From positions 279,399,341 through 279,463,340 of the forward strand of contig CM060990.1 of the NCBI GenBank assembly GCA_030765065.1: a DNA stretch of 64,000 bases, written 5' to 3'. The notes under the pieces were generated by a model, which was not told the origin of the DNA, did not search any database, and was given only the letters and a program-made list of their open reading frames with translations. Both the position numbers and the translations under genes were made by a program. Shown piece after piece: positions 40,800 through 53,090 of this stretch; the first letter of the stretch is position 1, and each line of letters begins with the position of its first letter. The stretch comes from Deroplatys truncata. Taxonomy: Eukaryota; Arthropoda; Insecta; Mantodea; Mantidae.

Positions 40800-42230
40800 C
40801 CTCAACTGCCAGTCATTCCTCCATTTTACTTTAAGTACGCACATTCAAATCCATCTCTGTATAAATCTCAAGGACCATCACGATGTTAAAGAATTTAGCT
40901 CATTCTTGCACTGTTAATGTTTACATTAACTTACAATGAATCAAAGGAAGCATGGTAGAAGGTCTTGGCAAAGATATTTCAGGCACAGAAACAAAAATAT
41001 ACATTTTAGAAAATTTGAGTGAACTCAGCATTACATTCCTTTATAGCTAATTATGCAGCATTACGACAGAAAGACTATGCTATCTCAGAATCAAAAGCAG
41101 ATGTATTTTTGATACATTGCATATCATGGGAAAAAAAATTCAACAGCAAAACGACGGTGTTAACGGTCATAAAAATGCATTGTTGAATGCCAGTGAATAA
41201 AGTAATTAAAGATATATAAAGCAGAACACAGTGCAGTTTTAGATTACTTGAACGTGAAGCAATCGTTTGTATCTAGCAACGTTGCCATTTTGTTTGTAAG
41301 CAATATATGATGTTACCATGTGGATGCTACGAACTTTACGCCTTGCAATAAAATTTGTTGCCAAGTTATGGTCAGAATGGAATTTAATATTCTATGAACA
41401 GAGCGCAAAATATCCAACTGAGGAATAACCGAGATCGTAGCAGCGTTATGCGTAGAGTTCAACATTGCCAGCTGTCGGTGGTTCCATCCTCGCCTCCTCC
41501 ACGCGTATTTTATGAAATAGAAAATGAACAAACGTTTTTAATTCATCTAGATTCTTTTATCAGGATAAAGACACACTTCCTGAAATTTAGTAAACGGGAA
41601 CATAGCAATATCATATGGTGCTTGCAAATAAAGAAAATAGCAACGCTGTAAGGCACAAACGATTGCTTTGGGTTCAACTAATCTACAACTGCATTGTGTT
41701 CTGTTTAATACATAATTAACTGCTTTATTAAATGGCGTCCAACAATACATTTTTGTGGCCATTAATACCCTATTTTTACCATTAAATACTTTCCCATTAT
41801 ATGTAGTGCATTAAATTCATTTGTTTTCGATTCTTAAATAGCATGGTATTTGTGTCCTACTACTGCACAGGTAGCAATAAATGAATGTAATCATGCTGAG
41901 TTCACTCACAATTTATAGAATACATGTTTTTGTTTCTTGTGCCTGAAGCATTTCAATTTCCTTGTTTGTCGAGACCTTCTAACATGAAAGAGATATAACG
42001 CTTCCTTACATCCACTTTAAGCTAATGTAAACATTAACAGTGCATGAATGAAGTGAATTTGTTATCGTGGTAATGGTCTTCGATATTTATAGAGACATAC
42101 CTTAGAATGTAGGCATTTAAAGTGAAATGTTATTAATTTCGGGATGAGTGATTGACAGTTGAGGTAGGTGTATTCCCTGTCTTGTTTGCAGCAATTACAA
42201 TTTATACTTTATGAGGATTGAGTCATAACA
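40800..42230. repeat. Palindrome of repeat family Y
   Basis: Plus copy at 40800-41310 and minus copy at 41310-42230, meeting near 41310. The first matches 2690-3190. The second, read in reverse, matches 2660-3465, including the CAAGGCGTAAA-GTTCGTAGCATCC end that the plus copy lacks. Open frames at 41313-41762 are chance readings, since no frame is conserved with 2661-3475. Confidence 0.65.
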
Positions 42231-43029
42231 TTTCAATCGTATTGCAGCGTTTGTAAGACAGCTGGCAAAATTACAGACCCTATGCGAAACAAAAATGACT
42301 ATGTAATTTACCGCTCCTAAGGAGGAGTTCTATCAGAGAGAGTTTCCATTAATTTGTATAATTTTGTATAAAATGGAAGGGGTTAAGAGGAAGGGCAATG
42401 GTGAGGAATCTCACTGTAAGGCGTATGAGTTTTTTGCGGTCTTGCATTACGTCTTTATTTGTGAATTTTAGAACTTTCTGTTCGGCATGTGCTGTTTAAT
42501 GTGAATCACGACAGGCATTCTGTTTAACATTTCCGGTTCGGAGAAGGTTACTTTATTTGTCACATGTGTATTTGGGTGAGTATATTATTATAGATTTGTT
42601 AAATTATATTTAACTTTGTTGTTTCCAGGTGGGAAAAAACTGTAAATTCCCGTTTTTAAAATAAACAGGCACTGTGTTTGGTAATTTTCCTTTTTCTATT
42701 GGCTATATCCTCACCGTAAGCAACACAACCAATAATCCACCGGATTACTTATTCTTGTTAATGGAGTTGGTATTACAGATGGTGCCATGTAGCGAGTAGT
42801 GTATGCACGAGTGTTGCAAATTTTTTCCTCGGTAGTCTGATATAATTTTATACTTTCGAGCCATTTTCTTGTTCAGTGCTACCATTTTTATTATTCCGTT
42901 CTGTTTTGGCTTTTACTACCTGGGTTAAATATATATGTTTTGTTTGTTAATAAATTTTACCTTCAGTGACGACTATTTATTATATTTGTGGTGTTATACC
43001 CCAACCTGTTGAGGGCGGGAGAACTCTCT
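42231..43029. other. Possible Gypsy 5' flank, no LTR proven
   Basis: AT-rich, noncoding. Its position just upstream of the Gypsy gag-like region means it should hold the 5' LTR, but I find no matching direct repeat downstream of 46790, so no LTR is called. GTTGAGGGCGGGAGAACTC at 43009-43027 could be a leader. Confidence 0.3.
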
Positions 43030-43035
43030 TTTTAG

Positions 43036-43890
43036 ATGACTATGCGTGGTGATCAAGCTGGGGATGTTATGGATTTGGAGTTAGTTGAAGATCTTTATGA
43101 CGAATTGATGCATCACCGTTAATTCGCCTGTCGCCGGATCACCGGTTTATTGTTTCTTGTTTAACTGAGCTTAAAGTTGCTTTGCAATAATTTATAACGA
43201 TTTTCGGGGATTTTCATGATTCAAACTTTATGCCTTAAGAAACAGTATGGTCGCTTGGAAGCTCATTTGGCGCACTATGTTAATAGATTAGAATGTGTGA
43301 TTGCACATAAATATGAAGCTTTTGACCTTCTTGTTCTTGAGGAGTTACGCTCAGGCTTTACATCCTTGATGGATACTATTAAGCCTCCTCAAACTAATTC
43401 GGCATTTGGTGTGCATTCCAGCTACCCAACCTGTACCAGATCGTCAGCCGGAAGCTGTAATAGTAAGTCCTGTTAACGTATTAAACGCACATGCAGTTTC
43501 CACTGTTTCTGCTTAGGTTACATATTGGACATCCTCTGCAATCACTGATATACGCTTCAGGAAAATTTTTGTTACCAGATATAGATAGAGTTCTATATTC
43601 CGTTAAAGTTCTGAATAACGTTAGTTGATCAGTCTCGTAACGCTGATGTTGCCGCTCACAGAATTTTGCAAGCCGTTAGTTCTTTATTTCCTAGTAGACG
43701 CTTCCATTTGGTCAATTGCACCATAGCTAGCTCGGATCCCTTCCCGAGTTTCAACAGAAAATTCTACATAATATCATTTCTTTTAGGGAGAACGCTGAGA
43801 TTCTCAGTTAATATTATGCTCCGCAAGCTCTTTAAGAATAATTTTAGGATTATTTTTAGCACGTCAGATTATCTTGGCGTATGCTAACGT
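43036..43890 (+). pseudogene. Gypsy Gag-like remnant
   Basis: The clearest open piece is 43216-43476, a hydrophilic helical protein with LKKQYGRLEAHLAHYVNRLE and FDLLVLEELRSGFTSLMDTI, upstream of pol. A second piece at 43666-43887 reads QAVSSLFPSRRFH. Neither shows zinc knuckles. Gag would form the particle shell. Identification rests on position and composition, not on a motif. Confidence 0.45.
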
Positions 43891-44255
43891 TAAAGACGTC
43901 GGAGGCTGCAATGTGTGAAACATTAATTGTGATTTAAATCCGCCGACAATATCGGCATTGATGTTTTGACATCCCCGAGAACGTCACAGAATTTAAGTGA
44001 TCTACGCGTCCATATTTTGCACTATGAAGCAGCGGAACGCAGACCAGCTGATGCTAGACCCAATTTTCCTTCGGCTGGACTTTACTTTCGCACTCTGATG
44101 CGGGTGTCTCCACCTCCTTTGCCCTCCTCCATGTTCATCTACTTCTCTTGCTATGTTTTATTCTACTTCTAATTCGCTTCCATTTCTGAGCCGCATGTGC
44201 TTTTTCAATTTGAAAACTTCGCAGGTTTCTGCTTACTTCTAGGAATGTACGCGAA

Positions 44256-46780
44256 GTGGGTGCTTTTGCTTTTCGTCCATCTCTAAAAATTCATTTTAAG
44301 TCTGCGGTTTCACCTCCCTTGCTTCCATCTGAGTTTAACGCTTACATGGACTCGGTTACTGTTAAGGGTCTGGATCTGTGTCATTTGACATCTGAGAAAG
44401 TTAACCAAGTCGCTGAGTTACTACATCATCTTTCTCGTCTATTTACTGCTGAGCTGGATTTCACCAATGACGTACAGCATTGCATCCAGCTGTCTGACAC
44501 AACACCGGTAAAGTTACTTCCGTATCGTTTTGCACCCCCGAAGAGGCAAATCCTAAAGTTAAAATCGAGGTTATGTTGAAACAAAGCGTAATTAGACCTT
44601 CTGTATCTAATTATAGCAGCCTGATTATTTTAGTTCCTAAAGGTGAGTATACTTTCCGGCCTGTTGTTGATTACGGTTGCATAGTAAGCGTGTAAATGTA
44701 GGTGACATGCACTTAGCTGACATGAAAACCTCTGTTAATTATATTGCTGGAGAGACTGTTTCCACTACCTTATTTTGAATCACGCTTACTGTCGGATACC
44801 CCTATCTGAGCCATCACAACATCTTATTGCAGCTGCTACCCCGTAGAAGCTGTATGAATTTAACCGCGTCCTTTTTGGCCCTGCCACGGGTGCCCAGGTG
44901 TTGACCCTACTCCCATATTCGCTGCGTAGGAATATTAAGTCTAAATATGCGTATAATTAATTACCTTCATAACCTTGTCCTCTACTCCTCAGATTTTGAA
45001 TCGCATTTACAATTTTTGTGCGAGGTTTTTTCGGTTTATCACTTGCCAGCCTTACCTTCAAACTCACGAAGGCTCAGCTGGCCAGGAAGCAGTTCTCTTT
45101 CCTCGGTCATATTATCTCTCCTGCGGATGTTATTGTAGATCCTGCTTGCATGAGTGCTATCAAGGACTATCCGCTTTCGTGCACTTTTTGGGCACGGTTA
45201 GTTTCTGTGGTAAGTTCATACTAATTTTTCCACTGGCGTTGCAATATTTAATTGCCTGGGATATGAGGGGGTTGTTTCGATGAGGTCACTACAACAATTG
45301 GCTTTTGCGGATTCAAAGTTTGCAGTTATGAACTCTCCAGTCCCGGTACTAGCTGACTTCGCTAAAGGACCTATACTCCAGACAGATGCCTCTAATTTTA
45401 CTGTTAGTGTCATTCTGCTTCAACTATATTCTAATAGTAGATTGCTTATGTCTCTCGAAACCTGAACCCCTTGTAGAATAGTTATTGGACTTGAAACTTT
45501 GGATGTATTGTTTGGCGTTGAGAACTTACGTCTCTACCATGAGTACGTCCATTTCGGTCTGGAGCGTGGCGATCAGGCGATAACATGGGCGTTAGCTGTT
45601 TCACGCTAAGTAGGCCGACTCGCTAGATATGGTGTGCGTTTTCTCCCCTACACATCCACAGGACGGAAAACGTATTCACTGACGCCCTCACAAGTGTGTT
45701 TTCGGAAGATCCGCAGCCTGCTAATGAACCTTCACTGATTACCTTGGTTGAAATCTTTCCTGAGGTTTTTCCCTCTATTGCCACATATCAATAACAGGAC
45801 ACCAACTTGGCGGGTATTATTTCCCAAATTGAGTGAGGTCAGGAGTGTTACCGCTATAGTTTACGTGGTGGGGTGTAATGTTGTGGCACTGCATGAGACT
45901 GAGGCGTAAACGGTTTGGTTCCTCCTCCTTTAGCTCCATTAATTTTTAGACTTCATCGAGAGTCGACCAGAAGGACATTTATGTATTTTAAAACCCACGA
46001 AAACATACCTTAACACTTTATATGGAAGGGTAAGGACCGATATTCATGCGCCTGTCAAGGCCTGTCAGCTTTGTGCCTTGGTCAAACCAGCGCAGAAGAC
46101 CATTTTCCCCGTTCAATTGATGGGAATGCTTATGTTTTTGTTGTCACCGATCGCCTTTTCAAAATGGTCTTGGTTTTATCATATTCTTAATGCCACTTCT
46201 CGGCTTGCTCTTACCGCCCTTAAAACTTTGTTTTGTAGTTTTGGGCCTGCGTCTGTTTCTGCTCTCAAGTAATGGCGCGCTAATTTGAGAGTTTTTGCTC
46301 TAATTGGGGCATTAAACATATCACCACAACTCCATATTATCCTAATAAATCCCAGGCTGAAAGAGATAATTGCAATCTAAAGGCCGCACTCATTGCATTT
46401 CTTTATTCGGACCATCGTCCATGGTATGCCAATCTACATAAGCTTCATTACGTCGTTAATGCCGCCCGCCATTATGTTCATGGCCAGACTCAAGTACTAC
46501 TATTTTTTTACTTCAGCCCAATTTACCCTTATATAACTTGTGGTTACTGATGAATTGCTGCCGCGTTGCTCCTCCCGGTAGAACATAAAAAGACCTGAGG
46601 AAAAGCATTTAGGAATTTACAGGCTTCTCATGCTGTTAGTGCAAGATTATATAATACTGGTCTTTACCTAGCCCCTTCAAGACTGGAGATCATGCATTGT
46701 ATAGAAATCATTCCATTAGTTCAAAAGAAACTGCCTTTGATGCTAAGCTCTGGTTTTCTTTCTTTTACTTTTGTTTTGCT
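44256..46780 (+). pseudogene. Gypsy Pol remnant: RT, RNase H, integrase
   Basis: The RT N-terminus has VQHCIQLSDTTPVKLLPYRF and PPKRQILK (44470-44560), then SVSNYSSLIILVPK-like and FRPVVDYG pieces in other frames. The catalytic YxDD block is eroded (near 44960-45000, LVLYSSDF). FLGHIISPADVIVDPACMSA (45100-45160) marks the RT/RNase H linker, and LQTDASNFTVSVILLQ (45374-45421) is the RNase H start with its first Asp. Integrase shows the zinc region ending VKACQLCALVKPAQ (46050-46095), then AFSKWSWFYHI... and LKTLFCSFGPASVSALK (46150-46270), YYPNKSQAE-like and NLKAALIAF (46335-46405). RNHSISSKETAFDAKLW (46703-46753) is the C-terminal tail. It has many frameshifts and is inactive. Confidence 0.8.
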
Positions 46781-46790
46781 CATACTTTTT

Positions 46791-48234
46791 CTTTATATGA
46801 ACGGTTTCTTCCCTTCTCTTCCTGCTCTGCATTGGACTATTTCACATGTATTTTAGCACCACCACAGCGGCGAGATATTCCTTTCTCTCCCTAAAACTTT
46901 TTTTGAATATTTGGATTTGCGGCAGCAAGCAAGAATTTCTCAAGCGTTTGCCAACTAGACATAGAACGCCCATGTCCAGATGATTGTTAGGGCCACAAAC
47001 TATTACTGTGCATTTAAGGCAACAGCGTTTCTTCCCAATGCTGGTGATACCGATCAGATTGTTGTAGGGCGTCATTTTCCAGGGATCAGCTTCGGAATCC
47101 TGTGCAATATTAATAACCCTCTTTACCACGTGAAACGGTATCTGCCAGGATTGTTGAGCGCTTAGGCAACGTCTCATGTTTCATTACAGGCGATGCAACC
47201 TACCCCTTTGGTTGGTTTATCGGTCACAGTGGGTCTTTTCGAGGATGTTAAACTGGAAGTGCTGACGAATCACCTCCATGTCGTCCACTAGATAACATAT
47301 GTGCCCAGGCACATTGGTGTCTGGCTACTACTTTTAAGAGGTGTTCCTTCAGAATTTTAATGTAGCGTTCCACTGTTACGCTGTAATGCGTGTTCAAAGG
47401 CGTTGTGTGTATCTTGTATTTCCTTACAACTCCTTGTCAGTTTCCCTGAGATGCAAAACGGGATGACACGGCAAGTCTTCTGTTGTGTGACTGCTAGGCA
47501 CTTGCAGGTAAAAGGATTAAATACTTGAATCGAGGGTTTATGTAAGTGCATGAACTTAATAAGATTTCGGTAAGAAAGCTAGCCTTCTTTATAAAGGATG
47601 CAGGCATTCTGAAATACTAGAAAATAATCTGCATTGGATCAGCAATGTTCGAAGTGCTTAGGCTATGGCCTACCTCTTCTAAGCTTAAACCTAACATAAT
47701 TGTCATGTGCTCAAATTAAACCAATCGCAGAATGGCTGCATAAGATGGTTAAGTCATCCTAGGAAGACAAGCGTCGACAGCAATGTTGCGGTAATCGGCA
47801 GCTCTCATTTGCTAAGTGAAGGGAAATGTAACGGTAGTTGAAACATAATTGTTAAAAAAAACAATGACTCCTAACACAAAATGCATTTATTGGTCTTGTC
47901 TTAACTGAATAAAGCCGTAAGACATCGAAATGAACGTTATTCTTATAAGGAGATTGCCAAAAGGTAGATGGTATCGTTAAAAAGTCGGACATGTGGGAAT
48001 TGAGTAAAGACGTATATCGTCAAAAATAGCTGCAAAACAAAATTGACTGCTCCAGATTGTGATTAAATTTGCCACTAGCTTCTGCAGTATCTTCTGTGTA
48101 TATAAAGTATATGAATTGCTGCATCAGTTTAAGGGCTTTCTGAGATTTCCGAAAAAGCAGGCACACAAATGCTTTGCAATAATGGTTTGCGAGATAGGAT
48201 ACAGGAATTAAGGCTTATCTGCACCCCAATCAGA
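46791..48234. other. Unassigned DNA downstream of the Gypsy remnant
   Basis: Some plus-frame stretches (46830-47165) may still belong to the Gypsy 3' region, but I recognise no motif. 47190-48234 holds nothing that I can support. A downstream LTR could not be matched to upstream sequence. Confidence 0.3.
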
Positions 48235-48420
48235 GCCAGAAACGTGCCGAATGGGCTTTAGCACACATGTAATGGGCGCAGAATAACTGCGGTAATGTAA
48301 TTGGAATGATGAAACCAAGATTTATGGAAGCGAGGACATCAATTTTTTTCTTCGTTGATCAGGCGAGAATTTGTTTGTCGAGCGTACCCTACCTCTATGA
48401 AGCATCCTGTCAGTGGCAGA
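48235..48420 (+). pseudogene. Tc1-like transposase fragment (second-Asp region)
   Basis: Plus-strand reading with one frame change: QKRAEWALAHM near 48240-48272, then WAQNNCGNVI, NDETKIYGSEDINFFLR (48307-48356), then SGENLFVERTLPL. This is the E-W-A-x-x-H...W...W..VI.SDETK...GSDG...R..GE block of Tc1-like transposases, with the second catalytic Asp preserved in NDETK. The open frame at 48355-48666 starts here but is mostly in a different frame, and its C-terminal part is not recognised. No terminal repeats were found. It is not the same copy as at 39925, since the domains do not overlap and the strands differ. Confidence 0.65.
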
Positions 48421-49570
48421 GTAAGATATGACGTTGGGCCAATAGCAGTTCAGAGGGCAATGATAATGGTGAGAAAATGCCAAGATAATGTACGACAATT
48501 GAAAATGTTGCCCATTATGGGTGATTTTATTGCAGGTGACATTCAGAGATGCACCATGATAGTAAAAGGTGCGACACCGGTAGAATTAATCAGAAAGGGT
48601 TTAGTGGCAAAATCTTACTCTCCTGTCTTAGCCTGGCAATATCCCCGGAGCATCCATAGTGTTTAGTGGCTTCCAGGTCACAACGAATTGAAGCGGAGTT
48701 TAAGTGAAAAGACTAAAAAATCTTAATAAAAGCTGTTGAACTAGCTCAATATGAATGTGTACTAAAAAGCTACTTTCTAAGAATTTTTCTGCTGTGCGTC
48801 ATTAATATACATTAATATAGTAATTAATACAGTTCGCTACATTTTCAAAAACTAGGCTTTAGAACAATTTATACATATAAGAGCTTGCAAGGACGGAGAT
48901 AATTAAATACTTAGTCAACAATAACTTGGCAATACATATTGCAAGTCCTTTAATAAGTTCAAGTTGTCTACTGCAGTGCAGGTGTTAAAATTCTCACAGG
49001 AATGACATTTTTAATTCTATCTTTAGAATTTAGCCTAATTTTCATACCATTTTTATAAACTTTAGAATAAAGGGCATCTTTAAATATCCCAATTTTATGA
49101 TGTTAGAACGCTAATGACCTTAGTATTTCCACGCCATAAACTCAGTCTACCTGCACATTCAGTTAGCAAACTGAAACAAGTTACTGGAAAAATTTTATCG
49201 AAATTTTGAGTAGTAAAGCTATTAGAATACTAAATACTGCGACCTTTTTATGATGCTAGCATTAAACGTCATCTAATAAAGCACAAATTAACCACATAGA
49301 TTGCGGTACCAACATTCCAAGTATACAGCAACTAAACACTGGTAAATGCGGGTGAAGTGGTACTGTCAACAATTGCAGTAAACCTAAAAGACATAATCCA
49401 AGTTACCGATTTATTAATTTTATATTAATCTCTAGCTGAGTAAAACGTATTTCTATTCTACTGAGAATGGCGTTTACCTGAAGTACGCAATTATGAAGTC
49501 GTGCCAATCTTGGAATTAGTAAGTTGCGTCATTGTACATAATGAAGTCGACACTAGTTTAGTTTAGAAAG
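48421..49570. other. Unassigned AT-rich DNA
   Basis: No convincing coding signal or repeat. The open reading to 48666 (ATPVELIRKGLVAKSYSPVL) is not recognised as a known family. Confidence 0.3.
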
Positions 49571-49813
49571 CTAATTCGGTTGCAAGAAGTCTGCCTCAGG
49601 GTCTTCAGTCCAGTGATGCGGCCGGTGATTCTCCGCTAGGCTGGCGAGTAGCTTCGCGTTGTTGCAGAAGCCCCTGATGTATCGGAGATAAAACTTACAC
49701 AGCCCCAGGAAGCTACACGCTTCCCATGTCCCTTTAGCGAACGGACATTCCCTCGCCGCCCGTATCTTCTCTACGTGAGTGGACAGCACCGATGGATAAA
49801 CGATATAGCCCAA
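49571..49813 (-). pseudogene. Ty3/Gypsy RT-RNase H linker fragment
   Basis: An isolated 243-bp minus-strand open stretch. It reads GYIVYPSVLSTHVEKIRAAR, then ACSFLGLCKFYLRYIRGFC, AKLLASLAE and HHWTEDPEADF. This matches the FLGHIVS..G...DP.KI.A...P...RSFLGL..YYRRFI..F...A.PL..L......W....AF segment between RT and RNase H of Gypsy elements. It belongs to a different Gypsy family from that at 43030-46790, judging by sequence. Flanks at 49814-50100 and below 49571 give no further pol sequence that I can read. The fragment lacks catalytic residues. Confidence 0.82.
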
Positions 49814-50262
49814 GTAATTATATTCTTTGAAAAATGTATATATTTCCTAATATTTAGTTATCTACAGTCTCAATAGGACCCCGCTCAAACTTTGTGGTTG
49901 TCTTTAAGTTTAAATTACGGGATAACACCCAGCTAAAGCAGACAGGGGTCGTAAGTCATTACCTCAAAACTGATTCCATGATCTGTTTAAGTGTAGCGCG
50001 AACACTGGAAATGCTCAAAAGCACAGTGTGCCAGACACCATCAGCTAGCTGGAATATTGAACATGGTATTCACGTCGTGCAGTAGTATTGAGCAGGCAGG
50101 CGAGTACGTTGATTCACAGCGGCGGATTGACTGAAAAGTTTGAGAAATGAAAGTACATACGAGCTTTTGTAAAAGTTATTTTTAATTAAATCTTTTATGT
50201 TATAAATATTCCTATGAATATACGGAACATAATATTAGATGAGTATAATCATAGTAATAACA
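49814..50262. other. Unassigned DNA
   Basis: No recognisable gene or repeat up to the AAT microsatellite. Confidence 0.3.
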
Positions 50263-50264
50263 AC

Positions 50265-50298
<34 letters not shown>
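50263..50298 (+). repeat. (AAT)n microsatellite
   Basis: About 12 near-perfect AAT units. The apparent open frames on both strands across it (poly-Ile) are artefacts of the repeat. Confidence 0.95.
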
Positions 50299-51239
50299 GT
50301 GTGCTTTAGTGTTTTCCTGGAATTCTTGCTGATTTTAATGGGTAGAGGTACCAATAAAAATCCTATCTCCCTATTTTTTCTACCTAGAAGTAATTTTAAG
50401 ATACTGTCGTGTGAAAATGACATATAAACCAGAATTAAAACGTTCATGGCGTTTATACCTCAAAACATCGGTTAGGTAAATTAAAAAAAGACGAACAAAC
50501 AAGAAAGGAAATGCAGGCGTCAATAGAAAGTGTAATAACTTCAGCGTTGTTTCACATAAAATCTCTTAACGAGAAGCTAATGAATTAGTATTTGAATTAG
50601 TTCACCCATATACGACGCAATGAACATCCATATTTAGTTTATTTTATGCTATCTCGTTTCATGTTATGCACAAACGAAATCTGCGCTGTTTGCCATCCAT
50701 CAATATGTAGACCGCTATATACAACCGCCCGCTTTTTGCAACAAAGATCCACTGCAGCGCGCTATCCATATAATGTATCTCGTTGGTAATTACATTGAGG
50801 TCCGGGCGTATGCGCTCCCTGTACAGAGTCGTGGTACTTGCATATATAGAGTGGGCCAGTAGGCTCTGTCTGCGCTTACTCGAGGCTTTTTCGGTACTGT
50901 GAGTTGATTGTTGTCGTGTTCTGCATTCTATGAAGGTGTTTTGTAGCGAAATACGTTAACACAGTGCAACCAAAGATATGTGTAAATGAAGATGTATTGA
51001 AACAAAATTTTGTTCTAGCACGTTCAGTGCGAAAAAATCAATTATAAATGTAGTTAGATCAGTGGCAGCGATCTCAGGGTTGAATACACAACATAAGGAG
51101 AAGAGAAGGAAATAATTCCGCTATTTTAGCACCCAAAATATGAAAAGACAAATGGAATAACAGGCAGCTCTAAGGTAAATATTTATTTTGTTGGCCATGC
51201 TTGTTCTTTTGGAATAAACATAATATATGGGACAAAGAC
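50299..51239. other. Unassigned DNA with a promoter-like stretch
   Basis: No coding signal. 50830-50900 is richer in GC and has CATATATAGAGTGGGC (TATA-like) followed about 30 bp on by a TCTGCGCTTACTCG stretch, compatible with the promoter of the hAT-like element downstream. A possible splice donor AAG-GTAAAT is at 51172-51180. Both are weak. Confidence 0.3.
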
Positions 51240-52340
51240 AATTATGGCTAATTAAATAATCTGACAAATGCTATCAGAAAACACAAAAGATTTTAAAATC
51301 ATTTGCGTCCAGTTGTTCAGCTTGGTAATGTTTACGTAGACACCCTACTTGATATCACGTTGGACGAGGATGTTGCGCGTCACGAATAGCTAAAAGAAAT
51401 AGAGAACTGTTGAAAGGATTTATTGACATAACATGCTTCTTAGCAATGCAAGAATTGTGTTTCAGAGGAATATGTTGAAAGAGAAAGTTCCCTTAAAAAA
51501 GTAAATTATGTAGAACTACTAAATTTGTTAGGTGCTTATGACGTTACTTACGAGAACACTTAAAGTTGGCAACATCATTCAAGGGCATTTCCAACAGAAT
51601 TCAAAACGATATCAGTACTGCTATAGCTTCTATACCATAGGAATCCATTAAATATGAAGATTAGGGTGGCTCAGTTTGTTGCTATCGATTTAGATAAACC
51701 AGCAGATGTCAGTAATAAATCACAGCTCTCTACTACTGTTCGATATGTTTATGATCAAACTGCATATATAGAAGAAAGGTTTATCGCCTTTGTGCATGTA
51801 AGTGCAGATAGATCTGCTAATGGTCTCTTCGATAATGTCATGAAAAGAAAGCTCATCCGACATACAGACAAGCTGGTCTAAGAACAAAACTACAAGAAAG
51901 TTGTTCCAGAGCTCCGCTTGTTCATTGCTTCAGCCATGCACTAAATTTAGTGTTCTCACAATCACTTATGACTTTAAAAGTGTCGCATTTTCTTTAAAAA
52001 TCTGACTGGGCTAAGTTCATATCTCTCGAAATGTACTAAACGAAGTACTCCTTTGTGAATACACTAAAAATTAGTTTATTTGAGTGCATCCACGTGATGG
52101 TATTTCACTTCTAGAACCATAAATGCAGTGAAATAAAATCTTGAGTTATTAATTGCATATTTCAAAGTGTTCTTGGCAACTCCTCGGCCTGGGAAAATGA
52201 AACTGCTGTTGTTGCTCGTGGATACATGTACTTCCCCTCAAATTTTGAAACATTATTTTTCCTAGTGTTTTCTCAAATTTATAATGTTCTATACAACATA
52301 CTACAAACAAGTATTTGGACAATCTTTACTGTGTGGACAA
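51240..52340 (+). pseudogene. hAT-superfamily transposase (DUF4371/ZMYM-like) remnant
   Basis: Plus-strand pieces in several frames. A FRGICxK-like piece and KKVNYVELLNLLGAYDVTY (51495-51555) correspond to the FRGH...GNFLELL..LA.YD.V block of DUF4371 proteins. The longest open stretch (51654-51881) reads AIDLDKPADVSNKSQLST, TVRYVYDQTAYIEERFIAFV and SADRSANGLFDNVM, matching the ADET.DIS...QLS...RYV....I.ERFLGF block around the first catalytic Asp (here DLDKPADVS). FSQIYNVLYNILQT (52270-52310) matches the FPQVD.LY..LQ block further on. The encoded enzyme would move DNA by cut and paste. The terminal inverted repeats and 8-bp duplication were not found. Confidence 0.78.
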
Positions 52341-52721
52341 ACTTAATGACACCAAACAGATCCTTCTATTTGAAAGAAATCAATTGGAAACATCGCGATA
52401 TGTCATTAGCAGGCAGAGGGATCTTAGTAAGTAAATCATCAAGTTAGGAACGCACCGAGGGTTAGTGGCGATGGAAATTGGAAGCACCTATGTTTGACCT
52501 CGCGGTGTTCTCTATAAACAAGTATGATGAACGGTTGAACGCAGTACGTACATCCTAATTCAATGGCAGGTATACCAAGATTAAGGAGTATCGGAAGAAA
52601 ACAATATATGTTTAGCTATTGGTAGTGAACAATAAACTTACTTCATTATTTAATTAAGATGCTAAAGTACAAAATTCTGAGTTATATTGGATTTTTTTAC
52701 ATCGGGAGTCAGGTATTACAA
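52341..52721. other. Unassigned, possibly hAT 3' part
   Basis: NWKHRDMSLAGRGILVSKSSS at the end of an open frame (to 52447) is not recognised. The rest is AT-rich with no signal. Confidence 0.3.
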
Positions 52722-53090
52722 ACCGAGCAGGATGGCCCAGGCAGCAACGTCTGTGACCAGAATTTGTGATGTCGTGGATTCGATTCCCATACCGACCTTC
52801 CTGACCCATGGGTTTTCTCCGAGTTTCCGCGTGGCGCTAGGCAAATGCTGGGAAGGTTCATTACATCTCATTTCACCTTTCATCTGCTTGGCTTTTTCAG
52901 GGTTGCAAGTGTCGGCGGGAGACTGGGCATTGCATGGCAGGGGAAAAATATGCTCTATTTAACCCTTCGTCCCCGGAATGGGGGCGGTCTCCGAGTCCCA
53001 GGCCCCCAGTGGAATACACAAGTCTGCATGGGGAAGGGAAGCCAGTTGCATCAGCTGTGATTCGGGGAGTTTCAATCTGTAAAATGTAGG
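52722..53090 (+). repeat. tRNA-derived SINE, second family
   Basis: Head ACCGAGCAGGATGGCCCAGG with an A-box-like TGGCCCAGGCAG, then B box GGATTCGATTCCC (52774-52786), then ACCTTCCTGACCCATGGGTT and the body. The body includes GGAATGGGGGCGGTCTCCGAG and CCCCCAGTGGAATACACAAG (53006-53025). The layout is that of an insect tRNA-derived SINE, unrelated in body to the four-copy family. The 3' boundary is not certain. Confidence 0.68.

Larger units (their letters stand above)
43030..46790 (+). mobile_element. Ty3/Gypsy retrotransposon remnant
   Basis: Order on the plus strand: Gag-like (43036-43890), RT (44400-45230), RNase H (45340-45440), integrase (45950-46500) and integrase C-terminal tail (46590-46760). 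This gag-pol order with integrase after RNase H defines Ty3/Gypsy. LTRs and protease were not identified. No envelope gene is seen. Confidence 0.82.

Noticed and set aside
41313..41762. Three overlapping open frames of 70-85 codons
   Set aside because: They lie in repeat family Y, and the matching region at 2661-3475 does not preserve any of the frames.
46842..47177. Minus-strand open frame of 111 codons with several cysteines
   Set aside because: It lies on the opposite strand to the Gypsy remnant, shows no known domain and no supporting context. The cysteines are not regularly spaced.
50235..50447. Hydrophobic poly-isoleucine proteins on both strands
   Set aside because: Translation of an (AAT)n microsatellite.
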